Below, piece after piece: positions 8,142-16,426 of a DNA stretch of 36,610 nucleotides. Where the stretch lies: the NCBI GenBank assembly GCA_002154345.1, contig MUNB01000130.1:1-36610 (forward strand). The letters run 5' to 3'. The position numbers and the translations under genes are program-made. Every line of letters begins with the position of its first letter. Positions within the stretch are counted from its first letter, which is position 1. Under the pieces are notes generated by a model. That model saw only the letters and a list, made by a program, of their open reading frames with translations, was not told the origin of the DNA and searched no databases. The stretch comes from Streptomyces griseus. Its GTDB lineage: Bacteria; Actinomycetota; Actinomycetes; Streptomycetales; Streptomycetaceae.

Positions 8142-8398
8142 AGCGATGTCAGATTCCTCAAATTTGACTAGTGGGCGGAGTCGCCGAGGGTACTCCACTT
8201 CACGCGACGGCGGGCCGCCTACCTGTGTGGTGTGTGTCACTTCTCCTCTCTTTCGGGGCCGATGGTGCAGCCAGCCCCACCATCGGCCCCGGGGGTCTGC
8301 CCCAGGGGAACCAGGGTGGTGGCGCCATGGCTCCCACCGGCCTCGGATCCGTACGTTCGATCAGGTCAGCGCAGATGTTCCAGAGACCGGAGACGTCC
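8142..8398. promoter_or_regulatory. Divergent promoter region, helicase / desaturase
   Basis: A 257-bp region between divergent genes. It includes an unusually AT-rich patch around 8150-8172 (AAATTTGACTAGT) that probably belongs to the helicase promoter, and the strong hairpin at 8255-8290. No exact promoter boxes could be assigned. Confidence 0.5.
8255..8290. repeat. Perfect 13-bp inverted repeat in the divergent region
   Basis: GGGGCCGATGGTG at 8255-8267 pairs with CACCATCGGCCCC at 8278-8290 around a 10-nt loop. There is no clear T-run on either side. It could be an attenuator or mRNA leader structure for the desaturase, an operator, or a transcription block between the divergent units. 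Confidence 0.75.
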
Positions 8399-9514
8399 AT
8401 GCCCCAGGCGACAGCCACTGTTGCGGATCCCGCCGACGAAAGCAGTCCGGGCCGCCCCGCCGGCGCTCATGGGGCGGCGACGGGTAGCGACTTCGCTCCG
8501 CTGCTGCGTGCCGTACGGGACCAGGACCTGCTGGAGCGCCGCACGGACCGCTACGTCCTCGGCATCACCGCCAACCTGGTGGCCATGGGCGCGCTGATCA
8601 CCGGCTTCGTCCTGCTCGGAGACACCTGGTGGAGCCTGTGCCTCACCCTGCCGTGGGCGGTTCTGTGGACCCGTACGGCCTTCGTCGCCCATGACGCCGG
8701 GCATGCGCAGATATCCGGTGACCGCAGGACGAGCAGGCTGATCGGGCTCGTACACGCCAATCTGCTCCTCGGTATGAACGAGGCGTGGTGGAACGACAAG
8801 CACGTACGCCACCACGCCAACCCCAACCACATCGACAAGGACCCCGATGTCGGTGTCGGCGCGCTGGTCTGGACCCAGAAGCAGGCGGCACAGCGTGAGG
8901 GATTCGCCCGCTGGCTGACCAGGAACCAGGCCCGGCTGTTCTTCCCGATGCTGCTGCTCGAAGGCATCGCGCTGAAGATCTACGGCTTCCAGTTCCTGCG
9001 CCGCCAGCCCCTCCGGGAGCGGGCCGTCTCGGCGCTGCTGCTGACCGCGCACATCGGCCTCTACGCCGCCCTGCTGCTGAGCACACTCTCGCCGGGCAAG
9101 GCGATCGTCTTCGTTCTGGTGCTGCACGCGCTGTTCGGTCTCCACCTGGGCATGGCCTTCGCCCCGAACCACAAGGGCATGGAGATGCCCGACCCCGACG
9201 GCGAGCGCTGGGGCCACCTCCAGCGGCAGGTCCTGACCTCGCGCAACGTACGGGGCGCCGTCCTGACGGACTGGTTCCTCGGCGGGCTGAACTACCAGAT
9301 CGAGCACCACCTTTTCCCGAGCATGCCGCGCCCCAACCTGCGGCTCGCCCAGCCCCTGGTCAAGGCGCACTGCTCCGCGATCGGCATGCCGTACACGGAG
9401 ACCGGACTGATCGAGTCCTACCGGCAGGCGCTGTCGCACATGCACGAGGTCGGTGAGCCGCTGCGACAGGGCGGGCCGACGGGGAACGTACCGGAGCGCG
9501 AAGGCGTTCACTGA
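8399..9514 (+). CDS. Membrane fatty-acid desaturase
   Basis: It is predicted to introduce a cis double bond into acyl chains, with a di-iron centre and an external electron donor, in the cytoplasmic membrane. The 371 residues carry three histidine boxes: HDAGH (near residue 98), KHVRHH (near 135) and QIEHH (near 300). Hydrophobic segments lie near residues 50-85 and 190-245. The QxxHH third box is typical of delta-6-type or linoleoyl-CoA desaturases. The chosen ATG has GGAG 8 bp upstream; an in-frame ATG at 8374 and a longer frame from 8171 have no better support. No cytochrome b5 domain is fused, so a ferredoxin or flavodoxin system elsewhere must supply electrons. The small membrane protein gene begins 36 bp downstream. 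Confidence 0.93.
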   Translation: MPQATATVADPADESSPGRPAGAHGAATGSDFAPLLRAVRDQDLLERRTDRYVLGITANLVAMGALITGFVLLGDTWWSLCLTLPWAVLWTRTAFVAHDAGHAQISGDRRTSRLIGLVHANLLLGMNEAWWNDKHVRHHANPNHIDKDPDVGVGALVWTQKQAAQREGFARWLTRNQARLFFPMLLLEGIALKIYGFQFLRRQPLRERAVSALLLTAHIGLYAALLLSTLSPGKAIVFVLVLHALFGLHLGMAFAPNHKGMEMPDPDGERWGHLQRQVLTSRNVRGAVLTDWFLGGLNYQIEHHLFPSMPRPNLRLAQPLVKAHCSAIGMPYTETGLIESYRQALSHMHEVGEPLRQGGPTGNVPEREGVH

Positions 9515-9550
9515 ACAGGAGCGGCGCCGGCCGCGAAGGAGGCGTGGACC

Positions 9551-9733
9551 ATGTCGAATGGTGCGAAGGTCGCTATCGGGGGAGTTCTCGCGGCAGCCAT
9601 CCTGTGGCCCCTGATCGGATTCTGGTGGGCGCTGCTGGTCGTGATCGGGGTTCCGGTCGCGGGCTATCTGCTGCTGGACCCGTCCCAGCGGCGCAGGCTC
9701 CGCAGGATCAACCGCAAGGAGATCGGCCGCTGA
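9551..9733 (+). CDS. Small membrane protein
   Basis: A 60-residue protein with an excellent ribosome binding site (AAGGAGG, about 9 bp before the ATG). Residues 5-43 are hydrophobic with two closely spaced membrane segments (VLAAAILWPLIGFWWALL, then VVIGVPVAGYLLL). A strongly basic cytoplasmic tail follows (QRRRLRRINRKEIGR). It lies 36 bp after the desaturase in the same direction, so it is probably co-transcribed and may be an accessory or stabilising subunit. No family is recognised. Confidence 0.8.
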   Translation: MSNGAKVAIGGVLAAAILWPLIGFWWALLVVIGVPVAGYLLLDPSQRRRLRRINRKEIGR

Positions 9734-9803
9734 GCCCGGACCCGGAGCTGCCCTGCGCGGGAACGAGGCGTGGGAATCGGGTGGCTCGGACGTCGCACGG
9801 GTG

Positions 9804-9821
9804 ACCCGGACCGGTCCGGGT
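9804..9821. terminator. Perfect 18-bp palindrome between convergent genes
   Basis: ACCCGGACC/GGTCCGGGT is fully self-complementary and lies between the convergent stops at 9733 and 9836. It could end transcription from both sides; there is no T-run. Confidence 0.55.
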
Positions 9822-9835
9822 GACCCGCGAGGGCG

Positions 9836-10696
9836 TCACGTGGGATGGACGGCCAGCTCGTCCAGGGCGGTGAGCAGACCGGGCAGCGCCGCTCCACGGC
9901 CGACCGGGATCACCGTGCCCGGCTCCTCGTCCAGCAGGAAGAGCGCGATGTCGTCGGTGCGAGCCACCATCGACCACCCCGGCCCGTCGACGCGCAGCGT
10001 GCGTGCGTCGGCCGAGGCGTACGAGGAACGGATCCGCCCGGGCGGCGGCGGAGTCTTCGTATAGCCGTCCGCCTCCGACAGGGCCTTGCGTACGCCGGGG
10101 TGTCGGGAGGGCGGGGACGCCAGGGAGGAGGCGTCCTCGGGCTCTCCCTCGGCCCCGGGCCGTACGAACTGCGCGTCGTCGATCTGCTCACGCCAGGTGG
10201 ACCACTGAGCGGCGATCTCGTCGGCGCCGAGCCGCCGCTGCGCCGGACCCCAGGCCTCCGCGTCGGGAGGGGCCAGAGGCGCGGGGCCCTCCCCGTCCGT
10301 CTCGGGATCGTGCGGATCCGGGACGCCGGGCGCCGAGACGGCCAGGTCCATCGGCCACCCCGGCAGCGCGCACACCATGGAGCGCTCGTCGGGGGAGAGG
10401 TCATGCTCCATGCCGCAGTCCCACGCGGCGATGGCGACGGCCACCTGGGAGGCGTCCTCGACGACCACGGTCCACCGGGCCCCCTCGCCGTCCTGGCCGA
10501 GGACGAGGCCGTAGCCCTCCTCGTACGGTTCGAGCGCGAGCGCGCCGCACGCGGCCACGTAGTCGTCGCCCAGCACGCTCGGGAACCGCGCGGGCGTCAG
10601 CAGCATCGCGGTCAGCACCAGCAGTGCGTCGTCGGCGGCCGCATCCTTCGCACCGGCCACGGTGTCCTCCCCATCGCTCATCGCCCACACGCCCAT
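9836..10696 (-). CDS. Acidic protein of unknown function
   Basis: A 286-residue soluble protein that I cannot assign to a family. The N-terminal half contains a well-ordered part (LLVLTAMLLTPARFPSVLGD, then YGLVLGQDGEGARWTVVVED and VAVAIAAWDCGMEHDLS). The middle (about 120-205) is Pro-, Glu- and Ala-rich and probably disordered. The last 70 residues form another ordered part (SWSMVARTDDIALFLLDEEPG, then ALPGLLTALDELAV). No signal peptide or membrane helix is seen. ATG at 10696 is the longest start; a second in-frame ATG at 10681 (MSDGEDTVAG) is equally likely, as neither has a strong binding site. It is divergent from the oxygenase gene. Good codon bias supports a real gene. Confidence 0.8.
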   Translation of the reverse strand: MGVWAMSDGEDTVAGAKDAAADDALLVLTAMLLTPARFPSVLGDDYVAACGALALEPYEEGYGLVLGQDGEGARWTVVVEDASQVAVAIAAWDCGMEHDLSPDERSMVCALPGWPMDLAVSAPGVPDPHDPETDGEGPAPLAPPDAEAWGPAQRRLGADEIAAQWSTWREQIDDAQFVRPGAEGEPEDASSLASPPSRHPGVRKALSEADGYTKTPPPPGRIRSSYASADARTLRVDGPGWSMVARTDDIALFLLDEEPGTVIPVGRGAALPGLLTALDELAVHPT

Positions 10697-10883
10697 CGCT
10701 CGGTCCCGTGTTCCTTGGTCGTCGGCGCACCCTAACTACTCGGTAACCCCCTCGTCGAGGCCCCGGCGAGCGGCGGTGGACCGGCGTCGGGCCCATCTCG
10801 TCCGGGTGGAGGAAGGCCGAAGGGCCGGGCGCGCGTGGGGCCTCCGCGTAAACTCGGCCGTCCGGCCGAACGAGGGGAACAGC

Positions 10884-11789
10884 ATGGTGAAGCGGTACGA
10901 CCGGCTGAAAGAGATTCAGCGCCTGGACCCCGAACGGGACTTCCTGGAGATCTACCGCCTCACCGTCACCTACGAGTTCCCCTGGGACGTCACCCGCGCC
11001 CTCGAACTTGCCCTCTACCGCACCTATGCGGTGCCGAGCATCGGCCGACTCCTCGACGAGACGGCCGAGTTGACGGAGCGTTCCCAGAAGCGGTACGACG
11101 ACACCGCCCTGCTGCTCGACACCGTGGTGGAGCACGGCTTCGAGACCGACGAAGGCCGCACGGCCGTCCGCCGGATCAACCAGATGCACCGCAGCTACGA
11201 CATCAGCAACGACGACATGCGCTACGTCCTGTGCACGTTCGTCGTCACCCCGAAGCGCTGGCTGGACAGTTTCGGCTGGCGGCGGCTGTGCTGCCACGAG
11301 CTGGGAGCCTTCGCCGCCTACTACCGCACGCTCGGCGCCCGCATGGGGATCAAGGGCGTCCCCGGAACGTACGAGGAATTCGAGAGCACTCTCGACGCCT
11401 ACGAGCGCGAGCACTTCGGCTGGGACGAAGGAGCCCGCCGGGTCTCCGACGCCACCTTGGCGCTGATGGCGTCCTGGTATCCGGCGCCCCTCGCTCCGGT
11501 CGTGCGCGGCGCCAGCCTCGCGCTCCTGGACGACTCGCTGCTCAGGGCGTTCCGCTACCGCCGCCCGGGGCCGGTCGCCCGGGGGCTGACCAGGGGCGCG
11601 CTCCGGCTCCGGGCGCGTGCCGTCCGGCTTCTGCCACCCCGGCGGACACCCCACTACGCGCGCCAGAACCCCGAGATCAAGGGATATCCGGAGGGGTACG
11701 AGGTCGCGGAGCTCGGCACGTTCCCCACGCCGGGCGTCCGCGGCTGTCCCGTTCCCGGGCGCAGGCCGTCGCAGTCGCCCGCCGAGTGA
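10884..11789 (+). CDS. MpaB-like oxygenase (DUF2236 family)
   Basis: A 301-residue protein resembling the MpaB/latex-clearing-protein superfamily, haem-containing or putative oxygenases. The N-terminus RYDRLKEIQRLDPERDFLEIYRL followed by TYEFPWDVTRALELALYRTYAVPSI is characteristic. Other conserved-looking parts are RINQMHRSYDISNDDMRYVLCTFVVTP and FGWRRLCCHELGAFAAYYRTLGARMGI. I chose ATG 10884 because GAGGGGA lies about 6 bp upstream; the open frame continues upstream with poor codon use. It is soluble apart from a possible amphipathic C-terminal part (residues 200-260). The substrate is unknown. It stands alone between a divergent unknown gene and a convergent methyltransferase. Confidence 0.82.
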   Translation: MVKRYDRLKEIQRLDPERDFLEIYRLTVTYEFPWDVTRALELALYRTYAVPSIGRLLDETAELTERSQKRYDDTALLLDTVVEHGFETDEGRTAVRRINQMHRSYDISNDDMRYVLCTFVVTPKRWLDSFGWRRLCCHELGAFAAYYRTLGARMGIKGVPGTYEEFESTLDAYEREHFGWDEGARRVSDATLALMASWYPAPLAPVVRGASLALLDDSLLRAFRYRRPGPVARGLTRGALRLRARAVRLLPPRRTPHYARQNPEIKGYPEGYEVAELGTFPTPGVRGCPVPGRRPSQSPAE

Positions 11790-11819
11790 CGCGATCGCCC
11801 CGACCGTTTTGACCTGGCC

Positions 11820-11865
11820 GTACGCCGGGCCGTGCGGCTGCGAGGGGTCTCGTACGGCCCGGTAC
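11820..11865. terminator. Hairpin between convergent oxygenase and methyltransferase genes
   Basis: Arm 11820-11836 (GTACGCCGGGCCGTGCG) pairs with 11851-11865 (CGTACGGCCCGGTAC), with one bulge and one mismatch, across a 14-nt loop. A bidirectional terminator is likely from its place between convergent genes. Confidence 0.55.
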
Positions 11866-11904
11866 TTCCCGTACGGTGCTGCGGCCCGCCGCAGCCTTCG
11901 GCCC

Positions 11905-12504
11905 TCAGGCCTGCCTGACCGCGAGGGCAAGAAACCGGTCGTCCTCGTCGGTGTAGGACTCCAGTCGCCACCCCGCACCGGCCAGCAGCTCACGCAGCCG
12001 GGGCTCGGCCCGCAGGTCGTCGTCGGTGATGGTGCGACCATGACGTGCGGCGAGAGCGGCCCGGCCGATCGGATGGAACAGAGCCAGGACCCCGCCCGGC
12101 CGGACCACCCGGGCGAGCTCCGCCATATCGGCCTCGGGACGGGACAGATGTGAGATCAACCCGGCTCCTAACACCGCGTCCAGAGCTCCGTCGCGCAACG
12201 GCAGCCGCGCGACGTCCGCCCGGAGCAGCGTCCCGCTGTCCCCTCGGCCCGCCCGCGCCGCCTCCTCCAGCATCGCGGGAGTGAGGTCGGCGCCCAGCAC
12301 CGTGCCCTGTGGCCCGACCACCGCTCGCAGTGCGGGCAGCGCACGGCCCGTCCCGCAGCCCGCGTCGAGCACGGCATCACCGGGACGCAGCCCCAGCATT
12401 CCGGCCGCGGCGGCGTAGGCGGGTCCGTCGTCGGGGAACCGGCTGTCCCAGCCGGCCGCACGCGGGGTGAAGAAGTCCAGGACATGAGCGTGGTCGTCGG
12501 CCAT
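11905..12504 (-). CDS. Class I SAM-dependent methyltransferase
   Basis: A 199-residue enzyme that transfers a methyl group from S-adenosylmethionine to an unknown acceptor. Motif I is VLDAGCGTGRALPAL (about residues 44-58), the acidic end of strand 2 is GADLTPAMLEEA, motif II lies near RADVARLPLRDGALDAVLG, and RVVRPGGVLALFHP is the usual post-II segment of ubiE/Methyltransf_11 enzymes. ATG at 12504 (MADDHAHVLDFF) is preferred to TTG at 12522. It lies downstream of the terD-type gene on the same strand with about 60 bp between, so both may share a transcript. The acceptor cannot be predicted. Confidence 0.88.
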   Translation of the reverse strand: MADDHAHVLDFFTPRAAGWDSRFPDDGPAYAAAAGMLGLRPGDAVLDAGCGTGRALPALRAVVGPQGTVLGADLTPAMLEEAARAGRGDSGTLLRADVARLPLRDGALDAVLGAGLISHLSRPEADMAELARVVRPGGVLALFHPIGRAALAARHGRTITDDDLRAEPRLRELLAGAGWRLESYTDEDDRFLALAVRQA

Positions 12505-12564
12505 GGGGACATGATCGCGCAACCGGCGAGGGCCGCGCGATCACCGGAAGCCCGATCGGTCCGC

Positions 12565-13140
12565 TCAGACGTTGACGCCGTAGTCCGAGGCGATGCCCGC
12601 GAGGCCCGAGGCGTAGCCCTGGCCGACGGCCCGGAACTTCCACTCGGTGCCGTGCCGGTACAGCTCGCCGAAGACCATCGCGGTCTCGGTGGAGGCGTCC
12701 TCGCTGAGGTCGTAACGGGCGAGCTCGACGCCGTTGGCCCGGTTCACCACGCGAATGAAGGCGTTGCGCACCTGGCCGAAGCTCTGGCCCCGGCTCTGGG
12801 CGTCATGGATCGACACCGGGAAGACGATCTTCGCGACCTCGGCGGGGACCGAGGACAGGTCGACCTCGACCGACTCGTCGTCGCCCTCGCCCTCACCCGT
12901 CAGGTTGTCACCGGTATGGCGGACGGAACCGTCGGGGCTGGTGAGGTTGTTGTAGAAGACGAAGTGGCTGTCGGAGAGGACCTTGCCCGCCTCGGAGCAC
13001 AGCAGCGCACTGGCATCCAGGTCGTGATCGGCGCCGGTCGTGGTCCGCACGTCCCAGCCGAGCCCGACCGTCACGGCGGTCAGGCCGGGGGCCTCCTTCG
13101 ACAGGGAGACGTTGCCGCCCTTGGCCAGGGTCACACCCAT
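12565..13140 (-). CDS. TerD-family stress protein
   Basis: A 191-residue calcium-binding TerD-fold protein. Family marks are [20 protein letters not shown] at the start, [29 protein letters not shown], the acidic [14 protein letters not shown] metal-binding part and [20 protein letters not shown]. The length is the usual one. A strong binding site (GGAGGAA) precedes the ATG. TerD proteins belong to tellurite and oxidant stress systems, and Streptomyces carries many stand-alone copies, so tellurite resistance should not be assumed. No terB, terC or terZ is next to it; the methyltransferase gene follows on the same strand. Confidence 0.95.
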   Translation of the reverse strand: MGVTLAKGGNVSLSKEAPGLTAVTVGLGWDVRTTTGADHDLDASALLCSEAGKVLSDSHFVFYNNLTSPDGSVRHTGDNLTGEGEGDDESVEVDLSSVPAEVAKIVFPVSIHDAQSRGQSFGQVRNAFIRVVNRANGVELARYDLSEDASTETAMVFGELYRHGTEWKFRAVGQGYASGLAGIASDYGVNV

Positions 13141-13342
13141 GAAATTCCTCCAGTGTTCCGTCGGTCCGCACCTGCGATCCGGTGCCCGAGGCTGCTCCGC
13201 GTACGGGCCCGGGTGATCGGTGCTGTTCTGCTGTCACTCTTGTGGCCGCTACCTGTACGAACGCTCAGCGCGGCATTCCGGGTTCCCGGATTGCGCAAGC
13301 CGTGAAATGAGCGGCGGCCGAAGGGAGCCGGGGAGGGCTCGT

Positions 13343-13528
13343 TCAGCGCCCCGGCTGTGGCGTGTCAGGGGCGTTCTCGTCCTTCATCGCCTTGGCCTCG
13401 CTCTTGAGGATGCGCATCGACTTCCCCAGGGCGCGGGCCGTGTCGGGCAGCTTCTTCGAGCCGAAGACGACGACCACGATGACCGCCAGGATCAGCAGGT
13501 GCCAGGGCTCCAGGCCGTTGCGCAACAT
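13343..13528 (-). CDS. tatA: Sec-independent translocase protein TatA
   Basis: A 61-residue single-span membrane protein that forms the pore-like part of the twin-arginine export machine. The N-terminal helix (WHLLILAVIVVVVFGSKKLPDTARALGKSMR) includes the FGSKKLP hinge and the amphipathic helix diagnostic for TatA/E. The acidic tail (AKAMKDENAPDTPQPG) is short. It is encoded away from tatC and so is probably a second TatA copy. It follows the P-ATPase gene on the same strand with 105 bp between. That gap holds an 8-8-8 dyad (13562-13585), suggesting its own regulated promoter. Confidence 0.94.
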   Translation of the reverse strand: MLRNGLEPWHLLILAVIVVVVFGSKKLPDTARALGKSMRILKSEAKAMKDENAPDTPQPGR

Positions 13529-13561
13529 TCTGGTCCCGCCCTTCTCTCCGTTCGCACGGCA

Positions 13562-13585
13562 ACAGTTGCCGCATTGCGCAACTGT
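13562..13585. promoter_or_regulatory. Candidate operator (8-8-8 dyad) upstream of tatA
   Basis: ACAGTTGC (13562-13569) and GCAACTGT (13578-13585) are perfect inverted half-sites separated by 8 bp, in an AT-richer patch with flanking GTACAACTAT. The minus-strand reading contains TTGTACAGTTGCGCAA, which looks like sites bound by ArsR-type repressors. The position is 34-57 bp upstream of the tatA start. Assignment to the nearby ArsR protein is inference. Confidence 0.5.
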
Positions 13586-13633
13586 ACAACTATCGCTGCG
13601 AGCCGGACCGGGCGCCCCTCGGCGTGGTGCCCC

Positions 13634-16426
13634 TCAGCGTCCGACACGCTCCCCCTGTCGTTCCGTCACCTGGTCCGGTTCGGCGTCGGGCAGGTGGCGG
13701 CGCTCGTAGCGGCGGCGGGCCGCCGTGAGCCCGACCGCGTACAGCCCCAGGACCGAGCCGAGCAACAGGTAGTAGAGGGGCGGCAGGGCGCTCATGCCCA
13801 GCAATGGCCCGAGCGGGGTGAGCGGAAGGGCGACGCCGACCCCCGCGAGGGCCGCCGCGGCGGCCCTCAGAGGCCCGCCCGCCCGGCGCTCGGCGGCGCT
13901 GCGCCCGGTGCGCAGCAGGATCATCACGAGGGCCTGGGTGAGCAGGTTCTCCGTGAACCACCCGGCGTGGAACGCCGCCTCCCCGCCGTCCCCGGAGGCG
14001 TTGTGGAGGGCGAGCGCGAGCACCCCGAAGGTGGCGAGGTCGGCGGCCGCGTTGAGCAGGCCGAAACCCGTGATGAAGCGCAGGAAGTCACGCGGCCGCA
14101 GTGCGGTGGGGCGGCGCAGGACCGATGCGGCCGGGCGGTCGAACGCGAACGCCAGCTGCGCCGCGTCGAAGCAGAGGTTCTGCACCAGCACCTGCGCCGG
14201 GAGCATCGGAAGGAAGGGCAGCATCAGCCCGGCCGTCAGCATGGCGATGACGTTGCCGAGGTTCGACGAGAGCGTGATCCGCAGATAGGTGGCGATGTTC
14301 CCGCTGCTGCGCCGGCCGGCCAACACCGCACGGTCGATCGCGGTGAGGTCCTTCTCCGCCAGGACGACATCGGCCGCCTCCCTGGCCACGTCCACGGCGT
14401 TGCGCGGGCAGATGCCGACGTCGGCGGCGTGCAGGGCGGGCAGGTCGTTGACGCCGTCGCCGAGGAAGCCGGTCGTGTGGCCGCCCGCGCGCAGGGCCGA
14501 GACGATCCGGGCCTTGTGCTCGGGGGTGCAGCGCGCGAACACCGTGGCCCGGTCCGCCACCCGGACCAGCTCCGCGTCCGACAGGCTGTCCACCACCTCG
14601 GCCGTCACCACATCGTCGGGTCCGGGCCGTCCCTCCGGGTGCAGACCGAGGTCCGCGCACACCCGGGCGGCCGTGCCCGGGTGGTCACCGGTGAGCACCT
14701 TGACGCTCACACCCCGCCGCGCGAGCACCCCGAGGGCGTCGGCGGCGCTCGGAGCCGGGACGTCCCGCAGGGCCACCAGACCCAGGAAGGTCAGACCGCG
14801 CTCGTCCGCGGGGGTGTACGCGCCCGCCCGTGCCACCCGGTCGGCACGGGCCACGGCCAGCAGGCGCAGCCCGGTCCCGGCCTTGCGGTCCGCCAGCGCG
14901 AGCAGCCGGTCGCGCTCCGCCCCGTCCATGGCGCACCGGTCGAGCACCGCCTCGACGGCGCCCTTGGTGACCAGGGTGTGGACGCCGAGCCGGCCGGGCC
15001 TCCGTACCACGGCGGTCGCGACCCGGCGCACCGGATCGAAGGGCAGGACGGCGACACCTTCGTACGCCTCCGGATCCACCTCCCCGGCAGCGGGCGGACC
15101 GCACGCGTCGGCGGCGTCCAGCACCGCCTCGTCGAGCGCGTCGGCCGCGGGCAGCTCCGCCAGCTGGAGCGTCCACAGGGCGCTGACCGCAGCCCACCGC
15201 AGCACATCCGGATCCGACCGGTCCGCACCGTCGGTCGCCCCGGCGACGACAGGCCGGTCCTCGGTCAGCGTGCCGGTCTTGTCCAGGCACAGCACATCCA
15301 CCGCGCCCAGGTCGTGCAGCGCCGGGAGCCGCTTGACGATCACTCCGCTGGTGCGTGCCAGCCGGGCGGCGCCCCGCGCGAGCGTCGTCGTGACGATGAC
15401 CGGCAGCATCTCCGGGGTGAGCCCGACGGCGACGGCCACGGCGAAGGGCAGCGTCTCCAGGCCCCGGCCACGCAGCGCCGCATTGGCCATCAGCACCAAC
15501 GGCGGAGTCAGGAGCATGAAGCGGATGAGGGTCCAGGAGATCCCCTGGACCGACCGGTCGAAGGCGCTCGCGCCCCGCTGCCCGGCCCGCCCCTCATGGG
15601 CGGCGGCGAACCGGGTCGCCCCACCGGTGGCCACGATCACCGCCGTACCGCTGCCGGAGGTGACGCTGCTGCCCTGGAAGCACCACTGCGGCTGTGCGAA
15701 CGGCCCGGCCCCGGACAGCGCGGGGTCGGGGACGTCGAGGGCCTGTTTGACCACCGGCGCCGACTCCCCGGTCAGCGCCGACTGATGGACGGTGAGGCCG
15801 TCGGTGCGCAGCAGCCGCACATCGGCGGGTACGAGATCACCCGGCCGCAGCCGGATCACGTCCCCCGGCACCAGGTCGGCGACCGGCACCTCCCGCTCCA
15901 GCGGAGGAGCGTCGTCCGAGGCGCGGCGCACCACGGTCGCCGTGGTCGCCACCAGCTCGCGCAGTGCCGAGGTCGACCGGTCGGCCCGGTGCTCCTCGGC
16001 CGAGCGCAGCAGGCAGCTCACCGCGACGAGCGTCAGGATGACGCAGGCGGTGCCCCAGGCGGAGACGAGGGCCGACACCAGGCCGAGGCCGAGCAGTACG
16101 GAGGTGAAGGGGTCCCGGAGGCTGCGCAGGAAGCGTCGGGGCCAGGGCACGGGCCGCCGGGCGGGCAGAACGTTCTCGCCCGTCCGGCCGAGCCGGATCT
16201 CGGCCTCCGCCTCCAGCAGCCCGCGCGGCCCGCTGTCGAGCGCGCGCAGCGTCTGCAGAGCGGTGGGGCCGGTGCCGGAGGCCGGGGCGGTGGCCGCGAG
16301 GTTCCCGCCGGCCCCTGTCGCGGAATCCGTGCCGCTGTCCGCGCCGGGAAACGGTGTGACGGAGGCCGGTGCGGCGGCGAGGTGTCCGGAGCCCGCGGCT
16401 GAACTGCTCTCAGGCACCGAGCTCAC
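13634..16426 (-). CDS. mgtA: MgtA-type P-type ATPase (Mg2+ import family, P3B-like)
   Basis: A 930-residue membrane ion pump. The order is a low-complexity N-terminus (1-60), cation-ATPase N domain (ALDSGPRGLLEAEAEIRLGRTGENVL), two membrane spans, actuator loop ending in ALTGESAPVVK, and membrane span with PEMLPVIVTTTLARGA. Then come the phosphorylation motif LCLDKTGTLTEDRPVV (near residue 381), nucleotide-binding segment TLVTKGAVEAVL, hinge GDGVNDLPAL and six C-terminal spans. PEMLP in the fourth helix and NLCFDAAQLAFAFDRP fit MgtA/MgtB rather than calcium or potassium pumps. Length matches MgtA. Start GTG 16426 overlaps the end of the ArsR gene; GTG 16417 is also possible (GTGCCTGA). Translational coupling to the regulator is likely. 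Actual substrate is inferred. Confidence 0.9.
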   Translation of the reverse strand: MSSVPESSSAAGSGHLAAAPASVTPFPGADSGTDSATGAGGNLAATAPASGTGPTALQTLRALDSGPRGLLEAEAEIRLGRTGENVLPARRPVPWPRRFLRSLRDPFTSVLLGLGLVSALVSAWGTACVILTLVAVSCLLRSAEEHRADRSTSALRELVATTATVVRRASDDAPPLEREVPVADLVPGDVIRLRPGDLVPADVRLLRTDGLTVHQSALTGESAPVVKQALDVPDPALSGAGPFAQPQWCFQGSSVTSGSGTAVIVATGGATRFAAAHEGRAGQRGASAFDRSVQGISWTLIRFMLLTPPLVLMANAALRGRGLETLPFAVAVAVGLTPEMLPVIVTTTLARGAARLARTSGVIVKRLPALHDLGAVDVLCLDKTGTLTEDRPVVAGATDGADRSDPDVLRWAAVSALWTLQLAELPAADALDEAVLDAADACGPPAAGEVDPEAYEGVAVLPFDPVRRVATAVVRRPGRLGVHTLVTKGAVEAVLDRCAMDGAERDRLLALADRKAGTGLRLLAVARADRVARAGAYTPADERGLTFLGLVALRDVPAPSAADALGVLARRGVSVKVLTGDHPGTAARVCADLGLHPEGRPGPDDVVTAEVVDSLSDAELVRVADRATVFARCTPEHKARIVSALRAGGHTTGFLGDGVNDLPALHAADVGICPRNAVDVAREAADVVLAEKDLTAIDRAVLAGRRSSGNIATYLRITLSSNLGNVIAMLTAGLMLPFLPMLPAQVLVQNLCFDAAQLAFAFDRPAASVLRRPTALRPRDFLRFITGFGLLNAAADLATFGVLALALHNASGDGGEAAFHAGWFTENLLTQALVMILLRTGRSAAERRAGGPLRAAAAALAGVGVALPLTPLGPLLGMSALPPLYYLLLGSVLGLYAVGLTAARRRYERRHLPDAEPDQVTERQGERVGR

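Noticed and set aside
8171-8398. Extended N-terminus of the desaturase
   Set aside because: The extension includes the intergenic hairpin and has no desaturase-like sequence; ATG 8399 has a good binding site.
12565-13140. Tellurite-resistance operon
   Set aside because: Only a lone TerD-type gene is present; its partners terB, terC and terZ are missing.
13220-16402. 1060-codon plus-strand open frame opposite the MgtA-type pump
   Set aside because: The minus strand encodes all P-ATPase motifs; the plus frame has no recognisable domain.
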